In this document: piece after piece, positions 43,117 to 51,973 of the stretch
Layout of the letters: each line of letters starts with the position of its first letter
Position numbering within the stretch: position 1 is the stretch's first letter
NCBI GenBank assembly: GCA_949318235.1
Contig: OX439132.1
Location: forward strand, 9,612,338-9,676,337
Direction: 5' to 3'
From: Ecdyonurus torrentis
Taxonomy: Eukaryota > Arthropoda > Insecta > Ephemeroptera > Heptageniidae
DNA: 64,000 bases
Notes under the pieces: generated by a model
Told to the model about the DNA's origin: nothing
What the model saw: the letters and a program-made list of their open reading frames with translations, nothing else
Database searches by the model: none
Translations under genes and position numbers: made by a program

Positions 43117-46100
43117 ACAAATTTTTTAAATAAAGAAATTTTAATGCCAAATGACACTAAAAAAAATCCTGTCATACCAATAAAAACAATGTGAGTAGCT
43201 AGTACATAGTGTACATACCATTGTTACATGCTGTATGTGTTAGAAATTAAATTCTCTCATAATGTCAGCTTAATCTCTTATTCCCCAAATTTACAAATCT
43301 ATGGATGTGTTTAATCTTTTTCGTCAATAAATAAAGCTTGGATAAAAACATATAGACATATAGATATATAGATATAAATGGGAGTGTTATAAATATTTTT
43401 ATTGGTCTATGAAAATTGAATGCTCTTTATTTCTCATTAAGGGAGTAGGGTACCAACCTTATATCTCAAAAACTAGAAGTATTTGTGGGTCTAAATTTTA
43501 TGTCATTGTGTAGCTCTGAGTATGGGTCACACCTAGATAAAATTTTCATGATGTTTGACCATCCCGAAAAAAAAGAAAAAAAATTATTGTAATTAACATT
43601 GGGCCTTATGGGCTTAAAATTTCAAAAAATCATATACCATTAATTTGCACGGTAACCCCCCAAATTTTTATATATTTGAAATTGTCTCAAGCTGAAGTAT
43701 CATAGTGCAAAATTTCAGATGTTTTGGACGAGAAAAATGTAAGTCAAATGACCGACGTCGATCCCCTACTCTCTTAATCAAATACAAACATTGAATTTTA
43801 GTTTGATTTTATTGCTACGATGTATTTTTACCTGTGTTTAAATATGTTACAGTGGCTAGCTTGACCACTGGTCAACTATTATGTGGAGGACTCTTCAGTC
43901 CTGATCCTCTCTCCAACTGGTTCTCTGCTGTGGCACTCTCACATTCTCTAGTGGACAATCCTGCGCAGAAAGAACAGCTGCTCAGGGTTCTCTTAGCAAC
44001 AACTGCAGGTCAAGCACCTGTGTCTTTACTTCAGCAATGTACTTTGTTATTGCAGCAGGTGGGTTGTATGTGAAATAACATTGCAATTTTATAACTTCAT
44101 AAAAAAAAATTGTACATTAAATATCAATGCCCTATACTTTTTACCCCTATTTAAATAAAATATGTAGCACTTGTCTACGCTAAAACATTTGTATGTGAAA
44201 TAACATGACAATTTATTTTATAACTTCATAAAAAAAATAATAATAAAAATAAAACGCCCATTAAAATAAAATATATAGCTAGCACTTGTCTAGGCTAGAA
44301 CATTTGATCCCAATTAACTATAAGAGAATCTTTGTGATGTAGTAATTTTTAATTCAACGTATTCAAATCCCTCTCCTACTATTTCCTATTAAAATTTATT
44401 TTTAGTGTTTTATTATCATTAGGCCTATATTAATTTTATTTTTTATTTTTTATTTTTTTTTTAGAGTTTATGGAAAGTAAGTAAAACAATATATTTGGTG
44501 TCTCATTTAATAAATTCTTTTGTCTTGTACTTACCTTAATTTGTAAATTATTGTAAAATATAATATTACGAGGGTGCTCCGCTATATTTACTAATGTAAG
44601 ACCATTTCACCTTGATTTTTTTCTTTTTTTACTGCAAATAACCTGCAATGACATGAAATCAAAAATTTGGGGCCAATCTTATGAAATTTAATTTTTCAAG
44701 GTCAAGTGAACTTCAGACATTATAGTGGATTATAAAATATGTATTTTAATTTGTTTGCAGGGTACAAAAGTTCAGTCCAAGTTGGGTTTGCTGATGCTGC
44801 TTTGTTCATGGCTGGCACACTGTCCCCAAGCTGTACAACAATTTCTCGCCATTCCCTCTAGTATTTCTTACCTCACAGCTCAGGTAACAACTACAATTTT
44901 GTTGCACGGTTATTCGTTTGGACACATTTCAAATAATTTTTGTCCTCACTCTTACAGGTTGGTTCTTCTGAACATGGGGACCATGAAGATTTGGTACAAG
45001 GAATCTGTGCATTTGTTATGGGAATCTGTATTCATTTCAATGATGATTCCGAACCTAGCTTTACAAAGGTGATTATATATTTTTTTTATTCTATTCATTA
45101 AACACACTTGGTGTACAACATAACATAAATTTACAAAATAATATTATCAAATTAAATTACATATGTACTAAATAATAGAAAACTGATGATGACAATGATG
45201 CATGTTATGATAGGAAAAAAAGTTACAGTAAAAATAATAAGCGTATTAGGAAAAAACCATCGCGGTTAGTATTAATAAGTTAAAAAAAATATTTAGAAAA
45301 TAGTTGGTAGAGATTAGAGCACGTTGAATTGAAAATTAATAAAACGCGAAAATTCTCCAATTTAAATAGTAAATTGGGACTAGGGATCAAATATTCTAGC
45401 TTGAGCTAGTTAAAAAGTAGAGGTTAAAGGGATGGAGGTATAGTGTCAAAATAAAATACGATGTGCCTAGCGTCTCACGTTCTCACACTACGTCAAAGAC
45501 ACGACATTATAAAACAGCATCAGACTTACTCTTTGGTTTAACCGGTCTAAGGCAAAGAGTAAGTCTGATGCTGTTTTATAATGTTGTGTCTTTGACGTAG
45601 TGTGAGAACGTGAGACGCTAGGCACATCGTATTTTATTTTGACACTATACCTCCATCCCTTTAACCTCTACTTTTTAACTAGCTCAAGCTAGAATATTTG
45701 ATCCCTAGTCCCAATTTACTATTTAAATTAGAGAATTTTTGCGTTTTATTAATTTTCAATTCAACATGCTCTAATCTCTACCAACTATTTTCTAAATATT
45801 TTTTTAAACTTATTAGTAAAAATAATAATAAAGTCAAAAACTTAGCTTTTTACTTTTACTTTTATTTTATTTATTTTTTTTTATTTTTTTTTTTTTTCCT
45901 CAGAAGGCAGTCAGACTGACATGACGTTCTATTAGTCATGTAATAAAAATTATTGTATTTTCAGGCTTATTATTTTAGTATGACTTCTGTAATTTTCCAT
46001 GTATTAATATGGATTTTTATGGTTATTTGTTCTTTGATACACAGATATTTATTTTTGAAACATTGTTACAGGAAAAGCTGTGCCAACTTGTAGTAAAACG

Positions 46101-49100
46101 TATTGGACTTGAGTCATTCCTAGATAAACTTGGTGAAGTATCAAGACATGAAATGTACAGTAAAGCAGCCAAACATCCTCAGTTAAAACCCAGACAGTCT
46201 AGTGAACTTGTTCTAGATCATGAATTTTGTAGACTTTTTAAGGCTCTTGAAGGTAACAAATCTTTATAAGTATAAATTCTCAAATATAAAATATTATGAA
46301 TCAAGTTTATTATAATATTAGTAATAAAATTTATAATAGAAAATAGTAGAAAATAAATTAGAGCAATTTAAATTAAAAATTAATAAAACACAAAGATTCT
46401 CCAATTGATATTGTTGATTGGGACTTGGAATCAAATGTTCTAGCTTAGACAAGTGCTACATATTTTATATTTAAATACTGTACATTAAAAGGATAGGGAT
46501 ACTGTATCCATAAAATATGATACAATATACCTAGAATCTCTCCATCAAAGACACAGCATTATAAAACAGCATCCGACTTTCTCATGGCCTTAGACCAGTT
46601 TCGTCGTAAGAGAATCTTTGGGTTTTACTAATTTTCAATTCAACGTGCTCTAATCTTTCTCTTACTATTTTCTATTGTAATTTTTTTTTTTTTTTTTTTT
46701 TTTAAACATCATATAATTATCAACGGCAATGTTTTCCCCCTCATTTTTAAAAGTTTATTATAAGTACAAATATTATTTGTGTTTTAGGTTTAGTCGTTAA
46801 AGCTGTGTCTCCAAAACCAAAGGATGATCTTGTGAATGGTGAAAGTGAACTCTCAGACAGTGCATTAGTTCTTCAATATAAAGAACTTATTCGTGACCAG
46901 GATCGTCAAATGCAGGAATTAACTGAGAGACTGAATACATTGGAAGCAGAAAGAAATTCAGCAGTGGTAATAAATAATACTGTACTTAATTTTAAGCAAT
47001 ATTTTAAGTCTTTTAAATTGCATATCATCCTACTGCAATAGTAAGCTTACTGTAACCAAATTTAATGCAAAATTAGAATATTAGTATTTACATTAATGGG
47101 GTATAACATTGAACTCTTGGTACAACTTTTAACATACAGTACCTGAGTGAAACTTTCAAAATACCTGTGTGTATAAAGGTATAGAAAGGCGCTTGAGACT
47201 GGTTGTTTAATAGAAATAAAATATTTTTTAAATGCTAAATTACTGCCTGATTACTGCTAAAATCAAACACAGCAGCAATCATTCAGTTGTGACAAAAGAT
47301 CATGACATTTTTATATGATAATCAAAGTCAAAGTTGGGAAGTTTTTCCTCTTTCTCATTAACTTACATGTATAAACTTTTGACGGAACATATTTGTGGTA
47401 CTGTAGAGTCAAGCAGAAGAGATGTCTGCTTTGGTGCAACAGCTCAAGGATCACAACTTGCTTTTGCGAGCTCAACAATTAAATGAGCCTGCCAGACCTC
47501 CTCCACCTCAACCACAGCCAGGAGAGGTACAGCTCAACATGGTTAGTATTCAAGAACTTAGGGTACCGACCTTTTTATATTAACTTAAGAAATAAAGTAA
47601 ATATTTGTGTAAACTATGCCATAAAGACCGTCACATCACCTAGCTGTATGGACATCATCTTGATAAGGCACTTTCTGGTTTTCCTATCCTCTCAACTGAT
47701 TACATATCTAAAACTAAATGGTTTCTAGTATCATTTAAGCAATAATTAAGTAAAGCAAAGCAAATTATGATGGTGAAATTTACAATTTAATGTGCTTTAT
47801 AACAGTATGTTCTAGCAGTGCTTGAATTGGTATCTTCTAGTAAGAATACAATATAAATTATTCAGTTTAAGAGTTTAGGACTAAGAACAAAAGTATATTA
47901 AAGTAGTAAAATATTCCTTGTAATGAAATCAGCATAAAAATACACACTTCTCTCTCATATCTCTTCTCCTTCTTATATCTTTATCTCTTTTGTAAATACA
48001 GTAATAACAATAAAAAAATGATATTTATTCAATGACATGTAAATTTACCTATAGTTACAAAAACAAAATTAATTGGTAAGATTCAAAGGTACATCCTGTG
48101 GTTGTTTGAAGAACTATTGGTGCTGCTGTCTTATTACATGTTACATGACCTTGCTATCTTTCCTTCTTAGTAAACTTTCTTTTTTCTTACATTGAAGAAA
48201 TAATACTGTTATTGGAATAGTTGATCATCAAACTTAATTTTGCATTGGTATCATCATGTTTTCTATCAAAACGACATGTGCTTTACTTGTATTTGCTTGT
48301 TATTTAACTATTTACGAATGTTCACCTGTTAGATTTGGTACAAGAAAAGTAAGTCTGTGCTTTTTATTTATTTTATATTTCAAATAAAATTGAAAACTAT
48401 TTTAGAAAGTCAAATTTGTTTATGTGATGTAAACTTCTATGTGAATAGTTTTTAATTTCTTATTTGTTTTTTATTATATTTGCTTGTTATTTTAAAAGAT
48501 AGTTTAATATCTTAAAGTTCATTTGATTCTTTTAGATTTAATCCATTGTGAGATATATAGAGATCTAAGGTACACCTTATAGAGGTCATATAGCTGTTTG
48601 TATAAAATACAGTACCCATCAGTTAGAGAGAGGCCTCTAATTTGAAATATAAAACCAGTTTATTGTATAATTTTATGCAAAATTATTGCATAATATATTG
48701 ACATTATTCTCTTGTGCTATATAGATATAGCAATGAGGAAGGTGAATTGAAATTTTTTGTTGAGTTTATTATATTTTTGGAAACAGCTTTAAAAAAATTT
48801 GAGGCGCTATTTTTTCTTAGGACGATTGGAGCATGCAAAGTATTTTTAATTAATTTTTGAAAATCGGCCTAAAAAGCCTGTGACGTCATCAGTCCACCTT
48901 TTTCTCGGCAAATACTAATCGTTCGAGGTTTAGTAACCAGTTTAATGAAATCAGCTCGTCCTCAGGATTTCAAAAAAATTGGCTACTGAACCTTATAATA
49001 TTTTCCCAAATAAATGCACTATTGATGACGTCACAGGCTTATTAGGTTGATTTTAAAAAATTAATTAAAAATACTTCCCATGCTCCAATCATTCTAAGAA

Positions 49101-50615
49101 AAAATACCGCCTCAAAATTTTTTAACCCTCTTTTCAAAAATGTCATAAAAAGTGGGAGTTAAAAAAAAAAATCACCTTCCTCATTCTTTTTCATCATTTT
49201 TTTTTTTTTTTTTTTTTTTTCCTTCAACAATTTCTTAACTTTGAGTACTAGAATATTTTAACAATAAAATCTATACCCCCTAGAAATCATAATACAGTGT
49301 AATTATATGTACAGCCATTTTACTTAAAAATGAATTTCTATTGGCATATGGTATTCATTTTTAAAGGCGTAGAACACCTTGAACAAAAAAGTTGCGTAAC
49401 ATCCTAACAAACCTGAAAATCAACGTTGATTTGGCCGGAGTCATTGATTTCTAATTTATTTTCCATTCTCAAAATACCACTGGCGGTCAAAGCTTGCCTG
49501 GTTCTTGCGCGCTTAAACCAGGTGAGCTGTGACGTCAATGACCGCCAGTGTCATTTTGTGTATGGAAAATAAATTACAAATCAATGACTCCGGCCAAATC
49601 AATGTTGATTTTCAGGTTTGTTAGGATATTATGCAGCTTTTTTGTTCAAGTTGTTCTACGCCTTTAAGTAAAATGACTACAGCATTTTTCCCCCCCTGTT
49701 CAAGTTTAAATAAATTTCAGATATATTTGGAAATTAAGAAAATTGTCAAATGAACCCAAGAACCCCCATTTTCAAATTGTTTCAAATGTTTCAAATGTTT
49801 CAAATGTTCAAATTTCAGGATGATATTGAAAGTGGCTTATCATCTGTGAGCACTGAAGCTACTGATGACACTGATGACACATCTTTACTTGCTAAAGCTG
49901 AAGCCAGAGCCAGACAAGCCGAGCTGAGAGCTGCAGCAGCAGAGAAGAGAGCACTGAATGCTGAGAAGAGAATTGAAGCTATTGAAGATAGAGCTACTAA
50001 AGCAGAGCGAAGAGCTGAAAGCTCAGAGAAAAGAGCCAGTGCAGGAGAAAATAGAGCCACTATTGCAGAACATAAAGTACTTTCACTGCAAAATGAAATC
50101 ACCAAAGTTCAACATGACCAAGAAGATTTACTTGAACTTTTAACTGATCAGGAAGCACGACTAAACATTTACAAATCAAAGCTGAAGGCACTTGGAGAGA
50201 AGGTTGGTTTCAAAATTTTATATATTACAAAATATAATTGTATTCAAAGGTGTTGAACTGAATGATTAATATTACTTTACAAGAATTCTGTGTATGTATG
50301 CAATTGTTATGTTCATTCCCCCCCCCCCCCCCCCTTCATTTTGTATCAATTGATTCTCTCTCTCTCTCTCCCTCCTGTTTGATGTAATTCAATCTGGCAG
50401 CTATTATAACTGTAGGCGAATATAAAGTAGACAGAAACACAGACGTGCATTGAATGCCAAATTTCTTAACATTTTTGATTATGATAAACCTATGCTAATC
50501 CTCAGTGTTATTAATTTTAACTGTTCTCTATTTCTTCTTATGACAGGTTGAAGATGATGATGAAGGTGAGGATGATGAACTGGCTGCACTAACTGCTAAA
50601 GTGGATAAACTTTGA
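37307..50615 (+). CDS. USO1: General vesicular transport factor p115 (USO1)
   Basis: Long rod-shaped tether for ER-Golgi and intra-Golgi vesicles that binds Rab1, golgins and SNAREs (family knowledge). Sixteen coding exons: 37307-37384, 37716-37944, 39034-39202, 39591-39687, 39981-40182, 40805-40908, 41691-41920, 42606-42763, 43853-44058, 44761-44883, 44958-45068, 46072-46252, 46788-46966, 47407-47541, 49819-50202 and 50547-50615. All are GT-AG and in frame, giving 884 aa; fly and vertebrate p115 are of similar size. Residues 1 to about 630 form the armadillo-type head, with conserved blocks such as VSPMGVSKLMDLLSDSREVI, KIVAFENAFDRLFD, VPADVLTETIN and LRCAVLYCFQC. Coiled coil follows at about 645-712, then a proline-rich break (about 713-725), then a coiled coil rich in AEKRA repeats (about 750-860). 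The acidic C-terminal tail VEDDDEGEDDEL is the site where p115 binds GM130 and giantin. The start is the only ATG in frame with the conserved N-terminus. Confidence 0.97.
38291..38402. mobile_element. Small foldback element in USO1 intron 2
   Basis: A 112-bp inverted repeat: arms of about 36 bp begin TAATGCTG and end CACCAAAA, separated by about 39 bp. It is too short to encode anything and looks like a non-autonomous MITE. The target duplication is unclear. Confidence 0.65.
38857..38982. mobile_element. Foldback hairpin element in USO1 intron 2
   Basis: A 126-bp hairpin with arms of about 52 bp running from ATCGATGCTTC to CCAGCGCAGTG. The loop is about 13 nt. The left arm carries a 9-bp tandem duplication (AGATGCTTC) missing from the right arm. 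It sits about 50 bp upstream of the acceptor of exon 3. Confidence 0.7.
40290..40719. mobile_element. MITE family A copy 1, split by another element (USO1 intron 5)
   Basis: The ends (GATTAGAGC... and ...GTGCTGTAATCTATCTCCTATTATTTTCT) and the inner GAAAATTCTCCAATTTA and CCCAATTAACTA blocks match the family seen best at 45267-45822. The left end is separated from the rest by a different 201-bp inverted-repeat insert at 40322-40522. Confidence 0.65.
40322..40522. mobile_element. 201-bp TIR element nested in a MITE
   Basis: Imperfect 15-bp terminal inverted repeats (TGGAGCTTATCGGTT and, inverted, TGAAGGTTATCAGTT) are flanked by a duplicated ATTGAA (40316-40321 and 40523-40528). A related copy of nearly equal length lies at 56517-56720 in an HADH intron on the other strand. 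It contains a poly-T tract at about 40402-40428. Confidence 0.65.
41071..41223. mobile_element. 153-bp foldback element in USO1 intron 6
   Basis: Arms of about 46 bp run from TCGCGGAAACCATAAT to CTTTCTAAA. The element is flanked by GTACA at 41066-41070 and 41224-41228, a possible 5-bp target duplication. It interrupts a partial family A copy (41045-41070 and about 41229-41290). Confidence 0.65.
42033..42385. mobile_element. 353-bp TIR element with nested hairpins (USO1 intron 7)
   Basis: Terminal inverted repeats of about 33 bp (TACCACAATAGAATTTCCAT and its near complement ending CTACTGTGGTA). Inside are a second inverted repeat at about 42090-42167 (TGTTATAAAAAAG...) and a third at about 42174-42331. 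The third is built of repeated AAACCTGGTTTAA-type motifs. Confidence 0.7.
42963..43112. repeat. Compound (CATT)n-(CT)n microsatellite in USO1 intron 8
   Basis: About 26 tandem CATT units pass directly into about 22 CT units. The FIHS-repeat open frames read through it are artefacts. It lies about 200 bp after the exon 8 donor. Confidence 0.95.
43441..43773. mobile_element. 333-bp TTAA-flanked TIR element in USO1 intron 8
   Basis: Short terminal inverted repeats (GGGAGTAGGG and GAGAGTAGGG inverted) are bounded by TTAA at 43437-43440 and 43774-43777. TTAA duplications are typical of piggyBac-type elements. No transposase is present. Confidence 0.6.
44066..44310. repeat. Local direct duplication after USO1 exon 9
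   Basis: The block TTGTATGTGAAATAACAT ... TTATAACTTCATAAAAAA ... GTAGCACTTGTCTA starting at about 44066 recurs from about 44189, giving two imperfect tandem copies of about 120 bp. The first copy begins 7 bp after the exon 9 boundary (44058). Confidence 0.65.
44281..44391. mobile_element. MITE family A partial copy (USO1 intron 9)
   Basis: The right half of family A: CTAGAACATTTGATCCCAAT, then AAGAGAATCTTTG, then TTCAACGT...CCTACTATTTCC. It matches the right arms of the copies at 45.3-45.8 and 46.3-46.7 kb. The left half is missing. Confidence 0.6.
45267..45822. mobile_element. MITE family A: giant near-perfect hairpin (USO1 intron 11)
   Basis: Two arms of about 269 bp (45267-45535 and 45553-45822) are inverted copies with only a few mismatches, around a 17-nt loop (45536-45552). 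The arms run from TTAATAAGTT and ATTTAGAAAATAGTTGG outside to CAGACTTACTCTTTG inside. There is no coding capacity. Transcription of USO1 would make a long double-stranded stem in the pre-mRNA. Confidence 0.85.
46336..46676. mobile_element. MITE family A copy (USO1 intron 12)
   Basis: Ends ATAGAAAATAGTAG and CTTACTATTTTCTAT are inverted repeats. Inner blocks (ATTCTCCAATT, GGACTTGGAATCAAATGTTC, AAAACAGCATCCGAC) match the left and central parts of the 45.3-kb copy. This copy is more diverged and no longer folds as cleanly. Confidence 0.7.
48732..49185. mobile_element. 454-bp foldback element in USO1 intron 14
   Basis: Outer ends AATGAGGAAGGTGA and TCACCTTCCTCATT are exact inverted repeats. Inner blocks also pair (TTTTTTCTTAGGACGATTGG; CCTGTGACGTCATC), so the arms are about 170-180 bp. 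Each arm carries a GTGACGTCA-like palindrome. A poly-T tract follows at 49199-49220. Confidence 0.75.
49365..49663. mobile_element. 299-bp TTAA-flanked foldback (family B) in USO1 intron 14
   Basis: Near-perfect arms of about 135 bp start AGGCGTAGAACACCTTGAAC and include AACGTTGATTTGGCCGGAGT. They are flanked by TTAA at 49361-49364 and 49664-49667. It lies about 150 bp upstream of exon 15. A related left end is present at 52151 in HADH. Confidence 0.8.
49774..49818 (+). repeat. Minisatellite at the acceptor of USO1 exon 15
   Basis: About four tandem copies of a TTTCAAATG-type unit make up the last 45 bp of intron 14, ending in the AATTTCAG acceptor. Each unit brings its own pyrimidine and adenine context, so it forms the polypyrimidine/branch region of this splice site. 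Confidence 0.7.
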
Positions 50616-51626
50616 AACTCTAACTTCCCAACTCTAACAGCTGCCTTCATCCAGTGTTCCTGCACATCTGTCTAACCATGATTTTAAAACATTGTGTAAT
50701 CTGGTGCAATGAAAACTATAAACCAGATCAGAAAAGTTCTGCTTTATAAGTAGAGACCGAATTTTTTGGTGAAAATTACAATTACGCCTGCAAGTTTTAT
50801 AGTTAGGCTTTTTGCTTCACAATCTACTGTGTTTATAAAAAAATTGGTACTTCAGTGCTAGAAGTTTAGAACTAATATTTATGTAAACTCACAGTAGGTT
50901 GTGATGCAGGTTGCATCTTCTATTTTTGCAGGTGCAGCCACCATTTTCACCAAAAAAATCCGGTCTCTTTATAAGTAATTTGGGGGGGGGGGGGGTCATT
51001 CTATAACTAAAAAAATAAGTTCTTAATCCTGGATAAAAATATAACCATTATGTATTTTTTAGCTTTCATCACTCAATCAGTATAGCTTCTTTAAATTTCA
51101 ATTGAGTAATCAGAAATTGTCATATTTAACAGTGCTAATTTTAGTATTATATCCATTACATAAATTTAAGAGTTTCATTCATAGTTATAAGTACAATTTA
51201 CACTTTGTATTTTATAATCTTAAATATAAATTAATAGTAAACTATGCTAATATTATGAGAATAAGCCATAATGATTTAAAAATTATATCTAGTTAAATCC
51301 TTATAATGATTTCGTTTAAGTGCTCATGTTAATAGTATAGGTCCCATTATTATTTCTAGATTGCCTACATGTCTGGTATAATTACTATTGAAAATGGTTA
51401 CTAAGATTTAGAATAATATTGTAAAATTTAAGTATTTTTTTTATTAATAATTTCCAAGCACCATGGTAAAAAGAATACATTTATTTCTCTTATTAAAAAA
51501 AAAATAGCATGCATTAAAACAGATGTGGCATTCACTTTAAACAACTACACATACATTTTTTTTTAAAAAGGCAAGTTTTTTCTTAAGTTTTTTCTTCTTT
51601 CTATTCAATGCAAACATTATTATTAG

Positions 51627-51663
<37 letters not shown>

Positions 51664-51870
51664 AGTTGCAGTTGCATTTTAGTATCATATATAAGCATTA
51701 AGCACTGATAATATTGTATAAGCTTTTGTTTTTTTTTATTTCTTTGAAAATATGTATATATTGATATAGTTATATATTTCGTTGAATTTTGTTTTAAGTT
51801 AAATCAACTATTTGGTGTCTTGTTTTTGTTATTCTCTATATAATTATTTAATAAAGAATAATTAGCCCAA
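50616..51870 (+). other. USO1 3' untranslated region
   Basis: Sequence after the stop codon at 50613-50615. It contains an imperfect inverted repeat (about 50750-50970, GAGACCGAATTTTTTGGTG... and CACCAAAAAAATCCGGTCTC), a G run at about 50982-50994 and a 32-nt T run near 51630-51661. The first clear AATAAA in a good position is 51850-51855, so the mRNA probably ends near 51870. Confidence 0.6.
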
Positions 51871-51973
51871 TAACAAATTTATTTATTATTTATTTCCTTT
51901 AAATCAATTACTCAGTCTTGAATGGCTATATAGTAGGTAAACAAATGGAAAGAGAGCAGTCGTATAAATGATT
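51870..51973 (-). other. HADH 3' untranslated region, tail-to-tail with USO1
   Basis: On the minus strand AATAAA hexamers occur around 51878-51895, about 80-95 nt after the HADH stop (51974-51976). The USO1 signal at 51850-51855 on the other strand lies only about 25-45 bp away, so the two mRNAs nearly or actually overlap at their 3' ends. Confidence 0.6.

Noticed and set aside
42806..43194. FIHS-repeat protein frames
   Set aside because: Translation of the (CATT)n-(CT)n microsatellite inside a USO1 intron.
42033..49663. CRISPR or other prokaryotic repeat array
   Set aside because: The repeats are inverted, unevenly spaced and lie in introns of an animal gene; they are foldback transposons.
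49815..50105. Alanine/serine-rich minus-strand frame over USO1 exon 15
   Set aside because: Antisense shadow of the AEKRA-rich coiled-coil exon.
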